This document shows positions 10,416 to 18,313 of a DNA stretch of 64,000 bases, one piece after another. Below the pieces are notes generated by a model. It had not been told where the DNA came from, made no database searches, and saw nothing but the letters and a program-made list of their open reading frames with translations. The DNA is from Rhodoblastus sp963713695. Lineage in GTDB: Bacteria; Pseudomonadota; Alphaproteobacteria; Rhizobiales; Beijerinckiaceae. The stretch is from NCBI GenBank assembly GCA_963713695.1, contig CAVQMU010000003.1:248001-312000 (forward strand), in the 5' to 3' direction. Within the stretch, counting starts at the first letter, position 1. The number at the start of each line of letters is the position of its first letter. Both the position numbers and the translations under genes were made by a program.

Positions 10416-12228
10416 ATGTCGCAAATCCACGAGCCGGCTCGAGATCCGGCCTCGCGGCCGGAAGATCCGAACGCGCAATCCTCGGAAATCGACGATCTCC
10501 GCCACTCGCTCGAAAGCGCGCTGCGCCTGCAGAGCCAGACGCGGCGCGAACTCGGCCTGCTCAACGAAATCTTTGACCAGCTGCCGGTTGGGGTGACCGT
10601 GCGCGCGCAAGACGGAAGCACCCTGTTCGCGAACGAGACGGCGCGCGTCGCCGGCGACCCCGCGGCGATCGAAACCGCGGCAGGCCAGATTTGCGAAACC
10701 AGCGGTTCGAACCTTCCGGTCCTCGAACCGAACAAGGCCGTCACCAGCGAACGGCGTTTTCTCAGCGACTCCGGTCCCCGCACCCTGCTGACCACGCAAA
10801 AATCGGTCCTGATCGGCGACGAGCGCCTGCGCGTCGCCACGTCTTTCGACATCACAGAACGGAAGCTGGTCGAAGAGGAACTCTCGCGGCGCGCCTATTT
10901 CGACGAACTGACCGGCCTGCCAAACCGCTACCAGTTTCAGGAGCGGGTCGAAAAACTGATCGGCCGGCCGGACGTTCATTTCGCCATTGCCATCATAGAC
11001 ATCGACAACTTCAAGCAGATCAACGATTTCTACAGCCATGCGGTTGGCGACGCGTTCCTGATCAAGGCCGGCTTCCGAATCCGGCGCCTGCTTGGCGACG
11101 AGGACATGCTCGCGCGCATCAGCGGCGACGAATTCGTGCTGCTGCTGCAGGACATCGATTGCGGCGACAATCTCGAAACGACCATCCTCGCAATCACCAA
11201 CGCGCTGAAGGAGCCGAGCATCATCGACGGGCAGGAGATTTTCTCCTCCGCCTCGATCGGCGTCGCCGCCTATCCCGAGCACGGGCTGACGTATGAAATG
11301 CTGCGCCGCAACGCCGACCGGGCCATGAACCTGGTCAAGAAGGACACCAAGGGCGCCGCCGCCCTCTTCCAGCACCACATCCTCGAGTTCGGAGACGTCG
11401 CGCGTCCTCGCCGAGCAGCGCCTGCGCCTCGCCATCCAGGACCGTCGCTTCTGCTGCGCTTTCCAGCCCAAGGTCGACATCATCAGCGAGGAGATCGTCG
11501 GCGTCGAGGCGCTGGTTCGCCTGCTGGGCGAAGACGGCGAAATCCACGGTCCGGGATCCTTCATCGAACTCGCCACCGAACTCAACCTGATCGACGACCT
11601 CACCCATCTCGTCGTAGGCCAGATCGCGAAATCCATCGACCTGATCAACGAGGCCTTCGGGCCGAAGGTCAAGATCAGCGTCAATATTTCGGCGAAACAG
11701 GCGACCGATGTCGACTTCATGCATGCGATCGCCGAATCGTTGAAGGAAACCAATTGCTCGGAACGCTTCATCGTCGAAGTGACCGAGGACGCCTTCGTCG
11801 CGAAAAACCGCTTCCAGACCCAGGTCGTGCCGATGCTGCGCCAAATCGGCGTCGGCGTCTCCATCGACGATTTCGGCACAGGCTATTCATCTCTGTCGGC
11901 GCTCGCCGACATCACCGCCGACGAAATCAAGGTCGACCGCTCCTTCATCACCAATATCCATGAGCGCCCACGCAGCCAGATCGTGCTGCGCGCCATCGAG
12001 TTCCTCGGCGGCGCGCTCGGCATGACCGTGATCGCCGAAGGCGTCGAGTGCTACGAAGAACTGCTCTACCTCAAGACGGCGACGCGCATCCGCATCGTGC
12101 AGGGTTATTATTACGCACGACCGATGCTGCTCGAAGATTTTGCTGCGACGAAGCGCGGAGCCCCCGATACCCGCATGGTCCACCGAGAGGCGTCACAACG
12201 GCGCAATGCGGGCCGTCGCCAGCGCTAG
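10416..12228 (+). CDS. PAS-GGDEF-EAL c-di-GMP enzyme, frame break near 11391
   Basis: A protein of about 604 aa that makes and/or degrades cyclic di-GMP. The N-terminal PAS-like sensor (FDQLPVGVTVRAQDG) is followed by a GGDEF domain (YFDELTGLPNRYQF, active loop SGDEF) and an EAL domain (GVEALVRL, the Mg-binding DDFGTGYSSL, and VIAEGVE). SGDEF is a common and often active variant. The frame shifts between the domains: an extra G at about 11391 separates LEF from ETSRVLAEQRLRLA. No membrane segment is visible, so it is cytosolic. It is followed by a hairpin and an inserted IS element. Confidence 0.88.
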
Positions 12229-12268
12229 CGCCTGTTCGGTGAACTCCGGTTCACCAAACAGGCGCTAG
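12225..12268 (+). repeat. 20-bp inverted repeat hairpin
   Basis: Two 20-base arms (12225-12244 and 12249-12268) with a TCCG loop pair with only one C/A mismatch. The left arm includes the stop codon of the GGDEF-EAL gene. It may end transcription, or be a REP-like palindrome. An 18-base copy of the left arm (17 of 18 identical) occurs after the large kinase gene at 27636-27653. Confidence 0.7.
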
Positions 12269-12293
12269 TTTCTTGTTTTCACGCATTTTCTTA

Positions 12294-12317
12294 GGGGATT
12301 ATCCCCTTGACACAAGT
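12294..12317 (+). repeat. Left terminal inverted repeat of the IS1595 element
   Basis: Starts GGGGATTATCCCCTTGACA. It matches the reverse complement of 14554-14577 at 22 of 24 bases. It contains TTGACA at 12307-12312, a possible -35 box for the transposase, although no good -10 box sits 16-18 bases downstream. Confidence 0.9.
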
Positions 12318-12356
12318 ACACCGATATGAGACATTAGCGGTCATAGGAGATCGCCG

Positions 12357-13265
12357 ATGGAACCCCGTAAGCGCAAGCGCCCCTCGAAGGCCGGACAGAA
12401 AGAAAGCAGCGTCCAGGCTTATTCGGTTCGCGAATTCTTCGCCGAATTTTCGAGCGACGACGCTTGCCTGACCCGCATCATGGAGGTCCGTTATGGGCTG
12501 CGCCATGTGTGCGAGAAATGCGGCAAAGATTCGACTTTCCATAAGATCGAAGGACGCCGCGCCTATGCATGCGCCGCTTGCGGCGACCATGTTTATCCCT
12601 GCGCCGGGACCATCTTTCAGGACAGCCGGACGCCGCTGCAAACGTGGTTCTATGCAATCTATCTGTTCATCGCCACGCGCCACGGCGTCAGCGGCAAAGA
12701 GCTTCAAAGGACGCTTGGCGTCACCTACAAGACCGCTTGGCGCATCGGCCATCAAATCCGCGACCTGATGACCAAGGCTGACGGGTTTGAAATGCTCAAG
12801 GGCCATGTCGAGATTGACGAGGCTTATGTCGGCGGTCGCCGGAGCGGCAAGGTCGGTCGCGGCGCGGCGGGCAAGACGATTGTCATGGGCTTCAAAGAGC
12901 GCGGCGGTCGGATGGAGACCAAGATCATTCCGAACATCAAGACCGCAACGCTTCGCGAGGCAGTTTTCGGCACGGTTGAGCCGGGATCGCGAGTTTCGAC
13001 CGACGAACTGCTGTCCTACAATTTACTGGCGGGCGCTGGCTTCGATCATGAAACCGTCCGGCATGGGCGCAAGGAATATGCGCGGGGCGAAACTCATGTG
13101 AACAGCTTCGAGGGCTTCTGGAAAATCTTCAAGGACTCCATCAACTCGACGCACATTCATATCAGTCCGAAGCACATGGACCGCTACCTTGGGGAGTTTT
13201 CGTTTCGCTCGAATCATCGCCAGATGCGGAATGCGATGTTTGACCTTCTGATTGCGGCGCTTTAA
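12357..13265 (+). CDS. IS1595-family transposase (ISXO2-like DDE)
   Basis: A 302-aa transposase. The N-terminal zinc ribbon has C52-x2-C55 and C72-x2-C75. A helix-turn-helix-like segment follows (VSGKELQRTLGVTYKTAWRI). The catalytic core has D154 (VEIDEAYVGGR) and D216 (VSTDELLSYN), then the HVNSFEGFW block (N249/E252) of the ISXO2 group. The start is supported by AGGAG ten bases upstream. The gene is complete with no frameshift, so it is probably functional. A small gene on the opposite strand overlaps its last 104 bases. Confidence 0.95.
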   Translation: MEPRKRKRPSKAGQKESSVQAYSVREFFAEFSSDDACLTRIMEVRYGLRHVCEKCGKDSTFHKIEGRRAYACAACGDHVYPCAGTIFQDSRTPLQTWFYAIYLFIATRHGVSGKELQRTLGVTYKTAWRIGHQIRDLMTKADGFEMLKGHVEIDEAYVGGRRSGKVGRGAAGKTIVMGFKERGGRMETKIIPNIKTATLREAVFGTVEPGSRVSTDELLSYNLLAGAGFDHETVRHGRKEYARGETHVNSFEGFWKIFKDSINSTHIHISPKHMDRYLGEFSFRSNHRQMRNAMFDLLIAAL

Positions 13266-13401
13266 CCAACGCCGCCGTCAAGGCGTCGAAGTCGGCTCGG
13301 TCGATTGGCCCGACGCCGCGATTTTCTTCCTGAAAAATGAAGTCATTTAGTCGCCCCGACTTCAAAGCGCTGGAAAGATTCAACAATTCTGCGTCAGCCA
13401 T
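13162..13401 (-). CDS. Small hypothetical protein inside the IS, antisense to the transposase end
   Basis: A 79-aa frame with an AGGGG ribosome site seven bases before its ATG. The first half looks conserved in character (SGRLNDFIFQEENRGVGPIDRADFD), with a hydrophilic, disordered tail rich in Ser, Asp and Thr. It overlaps the transposase 3' end by 104 bases and diverges from the passenger toxin-antitoxin genes. My impression is that similar short proteins accompany other IS1595 transposases, which I cannot verify here. Possible roles are transposition regulator or accessory protein; function unknown. Confidence 0.5.
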   Translation of the reverse strand: MADAELLNLSSALKSGRLNDFIFQEENRGVGPIDRADFDALTAALVKAPQSEGQTSHSASGDDSSETKTPQGSGPCASD

Positions 13402-13414
13402 TTTAGCCCCTGCG

Positions 13415-13443
13415 TTGCCGCAAATTGGCGCGCATGTTACAAT
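13415..13443 (+). promoter_or_regulatory. Sigma-70-type promoter for the passenger operon
   Basis: TTGCCG (13415-13420), a 17-base spacer, then TACAAT (13438-13443). This is close to the -35/-10 consensus with ideal spacing, 45 bases before ATG 13489. The region is AT-richer than its surroundings. It would drive the HTH/DUF433/DUF5615 genes independently of the transposase. Confidence 0.6.
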
Positions 13444-13488
13444 TTTTCAGTTGTTTTGGCTATTAGCTCGCGTGGAAAGGAGGCAGAA

Positions 13489-13878
13489 ATGACATCGCAA
13501 TCTAACGTTGTGGCCGCCTTTGGCGCTGATCAAGTCGCAAAGCTGACCGGCCTGACAATGCGACAGCTCACTTATTGGGATGCGACAGGTTTTTTTAAGC
13601 CTCAACATGCCGCTGAGAATAGGCGCTCGCCTCACTCCCGAATTTATTCGTTTTCTGATCTCGTCGGGTTGAGAACCATTAGCCTGCTGATGAACGTGCA
13701 TGGCGTCACAATGAGCCATCTTAAGGTGACGGCCGAAAGAATGTCTGCCCGCTCAACGCGTCCGTGGTCGGAAATAAAGCTATCTGTTTGGAATCGTAGC
13801 GTTACGTGGCTGGACCCAGAAACCGGCAATCACGAAATCGGTGAATTCGGGCCAGGGCATTCTTTTCGAGCTCATTGA
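13489..13878 (+). CDS. MerR-like HTH protein, probable N-terminal part of the antitoxin
   Basis: A 129-aa frame starting at ATG 13489, eleven bases after a perfect AGGAGG site. Residues about 8-60 form a MerR-type winged helix (FGADQVAKLTGLTMRQLTYWD, then RIYSFSDLVGLRTISLL). The C-terminus (GNHEIGEFGPGHSFRAH) looks out of frame, because the DUF433 frame begins within it. Dropping one T at about 13830 gives GNTKSVNSGQGILFELIDV and fuses the HTH to DUF433 in one protein of about 214 aa. HTH-DUF433 fusions are a known antitoxin architecture. It probably binds its own promoter and neutralises the downstream PIN-like protein. Confidence 0.75.
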   Translation: MTSQSNVVAAFGADQVAKLTGLTMRQLTYWDATGFFKPQHAAENRRSPHSRIYSFSDLVGLRTISLLMNVHGVTMSHLKVTAERMSARSTRPWSEIKLSVWNRSVTWLDPETGNHEIGEFGPGHSFRAH

Positions 13879-14134
13879 CGTTATCGAGGACATGGAAAAA
13901 GAAGCTCAAAAGCTCCGCGTCCGCGATGACAATGAGTTCGGGAAGGTCGTCCGTCAACGCAACGTGGCTCACAATCGTCCGGTCTTCGCTGGAACCAGAA
14001 TCCCGGTATCCGCCGTGCAAAACTTTGCGAAGGCCGGATACACGATAGCTCAAATTATTGAAGAATACCCAAGTCTTAGCGAGGAAGACGTTAAGACTGC
14101 AATTGATTGCATAACCCCGAGATCGGCTGCTTGA
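13841..14134 (+). CDS. DUF433 antitoxin domain protein
   Basis: A 97-aa frame (GTG start if independent). It contains the DUF433 core: RPVFAGTRIPVSAVQNF, then GYTIAQIIEEYPSLSEEDVKTAI. DUF433 (COG2442) proteins are predicted antitoxins paired with PIN-like nucleases. The GTG lacks a clear ribosome site and overlaps the HTH frame by 38 bases, so it is either translationally coupled or, more likely, the C-terminal half of one HTH-DUF433 gene split by one base. Its stop overlaps a TTG start of the toxin-like gene (TTGA), suggesting coupling. Confidence 0.8.
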   Translation: MNSGQGILFELIDVIEDMEKEAQKLRVRDDNEFGKVVRQRNVAHNRPVFAGTRIPVSAVQNFAKAGYTIAQIIEEYPSLSEEDVKTAIDCITPRSAA

Positions 14135-14586
14135 GCGCAAAAAATTTAAAGTTTTTCATAGACGAAGGCGTACCCGACTCGGTTGCCAAGGCGTTGAGGG
14201 ATTCGGGTCACGAGGCAACATTGTTGCGCGAAAGCGGCGTGGCGCGAGGTTCACCAGATCAGGTAGTTTGCGCTTTTGCTGAGGTCACCAATTCCATTCT
14301 TGTCGCCCTCGACAGTGATATGAAAAAACTGGCGCGCGACAATGGCGTTGGCAACGGAAGATTCAAACTCCTTAACCTACTGAAACTTTCCTGTCCCGAA
14401 CCGTTGGCCGCGAAAAGAATTCTACAGGCCATTTCGCTCATTGAGCATGAGTGGATGGTTGAAAAAGAAGATGGTCAGCGGCGGCTTTATGTTGAAATCG
14501 GAAAATCTATAATCCGAAGCTATCGGCGATTTTTCAGGGTGTTAAAGCATCTCACTTGTCTCAAAGGGATAATCCCCTTTTCTTAA
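14131..14586 (+). CDS. DUF5615 PIN-like protein, predicted toxin nuclease
   Basis: About 151 aa from TTG 14131, which overlaps the DUF433 stop; TTG 14107 is an alternative. The N-terminal half has the PIN-like pattern: KFFIDEGVPDSVAKALRDSG with the first metal-binding acid, and ILVALDSDMKKLA with the later Asp pair. DUF5615 proteins (COG4634) are predicted RNases paired with DUF433. The C-terminal half (ISLIEHEWMVEKEDGQRRLY onward) is basic. Notably, the last codons (LKGIIPFS) are read from the right inverted repeat, and the TAA stop lies at the target-duplication junction, outside the element. Confidence 0.8.
   Translation: MSAKNLKFFIDEGVPDSVAKALRDSGHEATLLRESGVARGSPDQVVCAFAEVTNSILVALDSDMKKLARDNGVGNGRFKLLNLLKLSCPEPLAAKRILQAISLIEHEWMVEKEDGQRRLYVEIGKSIIRSYRRFFRVLKHLTCLKGIIPFS
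14554..14577 (-). repeat. Right terminal inverted repeat of the IS1595 element
   Basis: Reads GGGGATTATCCCTTTGAGAC on the minus strand and matches the left end at 22 of 24 bases. It is also coding: the last seven residues of the PIN-like protein are translated through it. Confidence 0.9.
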
Positions 14587-14649
14587 CGCGAACCGGAATC
14601 CACTTCGCTCGAAAATGCTCTAAAATCGCCCGTCGCCCTGAAAGAAAAA

Positions 14650-14681
14650 AACCCGATCCGGCGGCCCGGTTCGGGGTTTTT
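14650..14681. terminator. Bidirectional terminator between the IS and the HerA-like gene
   Basis: Stem AACCCGATCCGG / CCGGTTCGGGGTT with one bulge, preceded by an A run (for the minus strand) and followed by five T (for the plus strand). It lies 45 bases past the end of the convergent HerA-like gene. Confidence 0.8.
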
Positions 14682-14725
14682 CATTCCAAGCCGGATTGGC
14701 GGCGCTGGCCGCCAGTCTCAACTCC

Positions 14726-16447
14726 TCATTCGGCAATCGACGAGAACCTGCCGTCCAACGGATTGGCCTGTTCGTCGCGCAACCTTTCGGCGACGGCGAC
14801 GGGCTTTTCGCGGCCCGAAATGCCTCTCCAGCGATCGACCACCGCCGCGAGCGAGCTCTGGGTGCCGTCGATGCGCAGGTCGACGCCGTTTTCGCTGGCC
14901 ACGGCCTCGTTCTTGGGCAGCAATTTCGCCGGCAATTGCTTGAACCGCAACCGGGTCGGCAGGGCCACGCCTTCGCCGAAGGCGAAGACCTCGCCGGTGC
15001 CGAGCGAAGGCAGGAAGGACAGAAGGTCGGTAGCCGTATCGGAGACGGCGGAGCGCAACAGCGCCTGGTCGCGATCGTTGGTCATGCGCATGGCGAAGAG
15101 CGTGTTGCACTGCGACAGGATGGTCGGATCGAGTTCCGCCGGACGCTGCGTGATCAGGCCAAGATAGACGCCGTATTTGCGGCCTTCCTTGGCGATGCGG
15201 GAAATCGCGCGCCGGGTCGGTCCGAAGCCGACATTATTGTCGGCCGACATGTAGCGGTGCGCCTCTTCGCACACCAGCAGCAGCGGACTGCTGCCGTCGC
15301 TCCACAGGCCGAAGTCGAAGGCCATGCGCGAAACGACCGAAACGACGGCGTCAACCACTTCCGACGGAAAGCCCGCGAGCTGGAATATGGTCATCGGCAC
15401 GCCATTGTGCGGCTGACGGAAGATGGTGCCGAGGATTTCGGCCATGGTGTCGCCGCCGATATTGGCCTTTTCGAAAATGAAGGCGTAGCGCGGATCGTTG
15501 CTGACCGTCTCGATGCGCGTCATCAGCTTCTGATAGAGCATGCGCGACGAGCGGTTCTCAAGCTTGCCCATGCGGGCGTCGAGTAGCGAGATCAGGTCGG
15601 CGATGCGGTAGGGCAGCGGTATGTCCACGGTATAGCGAACGTTGCCGCTTTCCGCCTTCTTGATGGCGAAGCGGTTCGGCTGGACGTTGAGCTGCGAATA
15701 GGCGGCCTTGGCCTGCGGGATGATTTCGGCCAGCAAGTCGACTTCCTCGTCGAGGCCGGGCCGCGCGCCAAAGAAGATGTCGACGATTTCCTCGAAATTG
15801 AACAGCCAGAACGGCAGCTTCATGTTGCGCGGGCTCAGCGTCTGCGCTTTATCGCCGAAGCAGGGGCGGTATTCGTTGTGCACGTCGAGGATGAGAATGC
15901 GGAGGTCCGGACGGGCGTCGAGGATCTGCTGGAGGATCAGCGCGACGCCGCTCGACTTGCCGACGCCGGTCGTGCCGAGCACTGCGAAATGCTTGCTCAG
16001 CATTTCATTGACGTCGATATAGGCGGGGATCGCCGTGTCCTGCTGCAGATGGCCGATTTCGATCACCGCGGGACGCGAAATATTGTAGATCAGCCGCAAT
16101 TCCTTGGAGCCGACGCCGATCACCGCATCGCCGATGGCGGGATAATCGGAGACGCCGCGGAAGAAGCGCGCCGTCAGCCGGCCGTAATCCTGGATCTCGC
16201 CGATCACGTCAAGCAAGGCGACGGTGATGAAGTTTTCATCGTGCGAAACGGGCTCCGTGCGCAGCGAAACGTCGGTGACGGCGCCGATGATCAGCGAGGT
16301 TCCCGCGTGGATGCCGAGCAGCTTGCCGACTGTGACCCGCGTTTCCCGGCTGCCTTGCGCCGCCGCCGACAGAAGTCCGATCGAAGCCCGCGAGCCCCGG
16401 ATGGCGATGACGGAGCCGAGTTGATTTTCCAGCATTTCGAAATTCAT
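14726..16447 (-). CDS. HerA-like ATPase (DUF87 helicase)
   Basis: A 573-aa hexameric-type ATPase. The N-terminal barrel-like HAS domain (GSVIAIRGSRASIG) is followed by Walker A GTTGVGKS (residues 158-165) and LILDVHNEY. An alpha-helical insertion comes next, then Walker B LLLVCEEAHR and an arginine-finger region (ISRIAKEGRKYGVYLGLITQRP). HerA proteins pump or unwind DNA, usually with a NurA nuclease in DNA-end resection or, in some cases, with Sir2 or other effectors in phage defence. No NurA or effector gene is adjacent. Chromosomal DNA processing is the best guess. Confidence 0.85.
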   Translation of the reverse strand: MNFEMLENQLGSVIAIRGSRASIGLLSAAAQGSRETRVTVGKLLGIHAGTSLIIGAVTDVSLRTEPVSHDENFITVALLDVIGEIQDYGRLTARFFRGVSDYPAIGDAVIGVGSKELRLIYNISRPAVIEIGHLQQDTAIPAYIDVNEMLSKHFAVLGTTGVGKSSGVALILQQILDARPDLRILILDVHNEYRPCFGDKAQTLSPRNMKLPFWLFNFEEIVDIFFGARPGLDEEVDLLAEIIPQAKAAYSQLNVQPNRFAIKKAESGNVRYTVDIPLPYRIADLISLLDARMGKLENRSSRMLYQKLMTRIETVSNDPRYAFIFEKANIGGDTMAEILGTIFRQPHNGVPMTIFQLAGFPSEVVDAVVSVVSRMAFDFGLWSDGSSPLLLVCEEAHRYMSADNNVGFGPTRRAISRIAKEGRKYGVYLGLITQRPAELDPTILSQCNTLFAMRMTNDRDQALLRSAVSDTATDLLSFLPSLGTGEVFAFGEGVALPTRLRFKQLPAKLLPKNEAVASENGVDLRIDGTQSSLAAVVDRWRGISGREKPVAVAERLRDEQANPLDGRFSSIAE

Positions 16448-16627
16448 TACCCAGCCTCGATAAAACGCATGCTTGCGCCGTGTCTGAATCGAATGCTGCG
16501 CCCAAACCTTTATGATCTTCTTAAGCTTTCCCCGACGTCAGCTCCGTGTTTTCCCGTATGGCGCGCCCAAACGGATTTCATCCTTAACAGGGCATTGCGG
16601 CTCCGTTCGAGCTTGAAAGTCGTCGCG

Positions 16628-16661
16628 CAAAAAGCCCTCGCCGACCGGGTCCGCGAGGGCT
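16628..16661 (-). terminator. Terminator of the small Gln-rich secreted protein gene
   Basis: Perfect 9-bp stem AGCCCTCGC / GCGAGGGCT with an A run on its left, which is a T run on the minus strand. It lies 27 bases past the minus-strand gene ending at 16688. Confidence 0.8.
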
Positions 16662-16687
16662 GTTGGTTTTGCGCCTTGCTTCGCGCG

Positions 16688-16966
16688 TCAGTGCTGCGGC
16701 GCGGGAGCGGCTTCAGGCGCAGGCGCCGCGTTCTGCTGTTGCTGTTGCTGCTGTTGCTGCTGCCTCAGGGCCTTCTGCTTGGCCATGTGACGGCCGGCGA
16801 TGCAGCCCGCGACCGCGCCGGCCACGCCGTGATGGCCCGCATAATGGCCGGCGACGCCGCCAACCAGCGCGCCCTTGAGGCAACCCTTGGCCTGCGCCTC
16901 ACCCGCCAGGCCGAGGCTGGAGGCCAGCGAAACCGCTACGAGGGCGGCGGCAAATTTGGTCTTCAT
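16688..16966 (-). CDS. Small exported protein with glycine-zipper helix and poly-Gln tail
   Basis: A 92-aa protein with a clear Sec signal peptide (MKTKFAAALVAVSLASSLGLAGEAQA, cut after AQA) and a glycine-zipper segment (ALVGGVAGHYAGHHGVAGAVAG). The tail has ten consecutive Gln, then Ala/Pro. Small glycine-zipper periplasmic or outer-membrane-associated proteins are widespread in alphaproteobacteria, but their role is unclear. The Gln run is encoded by CAG/CAA repeats and may vary in length. It has its own terminator. Confidence 0.75.
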   Translation of the reverse strand: MKTKFAAALVAVSLASSLGLAGEAQAKGCLKGALVGGVAGHYAGHHGVAGAVAGCIAGRHMAKQKALRQQQQQQQQQQNAAPAPEAAPAPQH

Positions 16967-17078
16967 GGAAACTCCACAATCTAGGCGGGCGAAGGCCGCC
17001 CGCGGCCCGAATATAGGTCGAAAATTTACGGGCGCCAGAAGGCGCGAGCTTGAGCTCCGCCTTTTCCGCGGGAAAATT

Positions 17079-18313
17079 TTACGCCGGCTTGCGGGCGACG
17101 GCGCCTAACCGTCCCACAGCCAGCGCCGCGCACAGGCTCAACGCCAGCAGCACCGCGGCAAGCGCGTAGGAGCCGCCGGGATTGGCGTGTTTGCCGACCT
17201 CCCAGGCGAGGATCTGGGTGAAGGCGATGGGCCCGATCATGCCGGAGACGCCGCGCAGGCTCGATATGGCCCCCTGCAACGCGCCCTGCTCCGCGGCGCC
17301 GGCCAATCGCGTCGCCATGGCCTGGAAAGCCGGGCCGGTCAGGCCCCAGAGGGCCACCAGCGGCAGGGCCGCGACAAAGGCCTGCCCGGTCGGCGCCCAG
17401 GCGTAGGCGACAAAGCCCGCGACGCCGCAGACAAGGCCGACCAGGGCCGTCGGCAGTTCGCCGAATTTCTTCACGGCCTGCCGCACGAGACCGGCCGCGA
17501 CCAGCGTCTGGGCGATCCCGACCAGCGCCAGGACCATGCCGGTCGTGCGCGCATCCCAATGGTAGCGATAGTCAGTGTAGAGCACGAACAGGCTCGGCAG
17601 CGATTCATGCGCCAGGTAGGACAGGAAGATCGCCACGGCGAGCAGGGCCAGCCCCGGTTCGCGGCCAAGAAACCTCATGGAGCCCAGGACATGCGCCGTC
17701 CGCCAGACGAACTTGTCCGCCCGATTTTCAGGGGCCAGCGATTCCGGCAGGACGAAATAGCCATAGGCCGCGTTGAGCAGGCTGAACCCCGCCGCGCCCC
17801 AGAATGGCAGGCGCAGGTCGATCTGGCCGAGCCAGCCGCCGATCGCCGGTCCCAGCACGAAACCGAGGCCGAAGGCGCCCCGAGCATGCCGAAACGCGCC
17901 GCGCGCTTCTCCACCGGCGTGATGTCGGCGATATAGGCGTTGGCGGTGGAGAAACTGGCCGCCGCCGCGCCCGAGATGAGGCGGCCGAGAAAGAGCCAGG
18001 CGAGGCTCGGCGCGAGCGCCATGACGATATAATCGAGCCCGAGGCCGATATTGGAAAGCAGGATCACGGGACGGCGCCCGAAACGGTCGGCCAGCGCGCC
18101 CAGCACCGGCTGGAACATGAACTGCATGAAGGCCCAGGCGATGCCGAAATAGCCGACGGCGCGCGAGGCCTTGCCGAAATCGCCGCCCTTGAAGGCGACG
18201 ATGAGCTTCGGAAGCACGGGGATCATGACGCCGAGCGCGATCATGTCGAGCGCCACCGTCACGAAAATGAACATGAAGGCGGCTTTGCCCGGCTTGTAGT
18301 TCTGCAACGCCAT
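17079..18313 (-). CDS. MFS drug efflux transporter (TetA-like), frame break near 17880
   Basis: About 411 aa, 12 predicted membrane helices, in the cytoplasmic membrane. The N-terminal half has ALGVMIPVLPKLI, the MFS loop motif GALADRFGRRPVIL, and GAAAASFSTANAYIADITP, all close to the TetA/multidrug group. The C-terminal half resumes at FGLGFVLGPAIGGWLGQID and ends at LGAVARKPA. The halves are in different frames; one missing base near 17880 (MLGA-AFGLG) explains it. The substrate is unknown: TetA-like proteins in soil bacteria often export drugs or metabolites other than tetracycline. Confidence 0.85.

Larger units (their letters stand above)
12286..14585 (+). mobile_element. IS1595-family element with passenger toxin-antitoxin genes
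   Basis: The element proper is 12294-14577 (2284 bp). Its 24-base terminal inverted repeats (12294-12317 and 14554-14577, both starting GGGGATTATCCC) match at 22 of 24 positions. It is flanked by a perfect 8-base target duplication TTTTCTTA at 12286-12293 and 14578-14585, the size expected for IS1595. The transposase is intact. It carries passenger genes: a MerR-HTH/DUF433 antitoxin-like gene, a DUF5615 PIN-like gene and a small antisense gene. Intact ends and duplication point to a recent, possibly still mobile insertion. IS1595 members carrying passenger genes are known; this cargo is the notable part. Confidence 0.92.
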
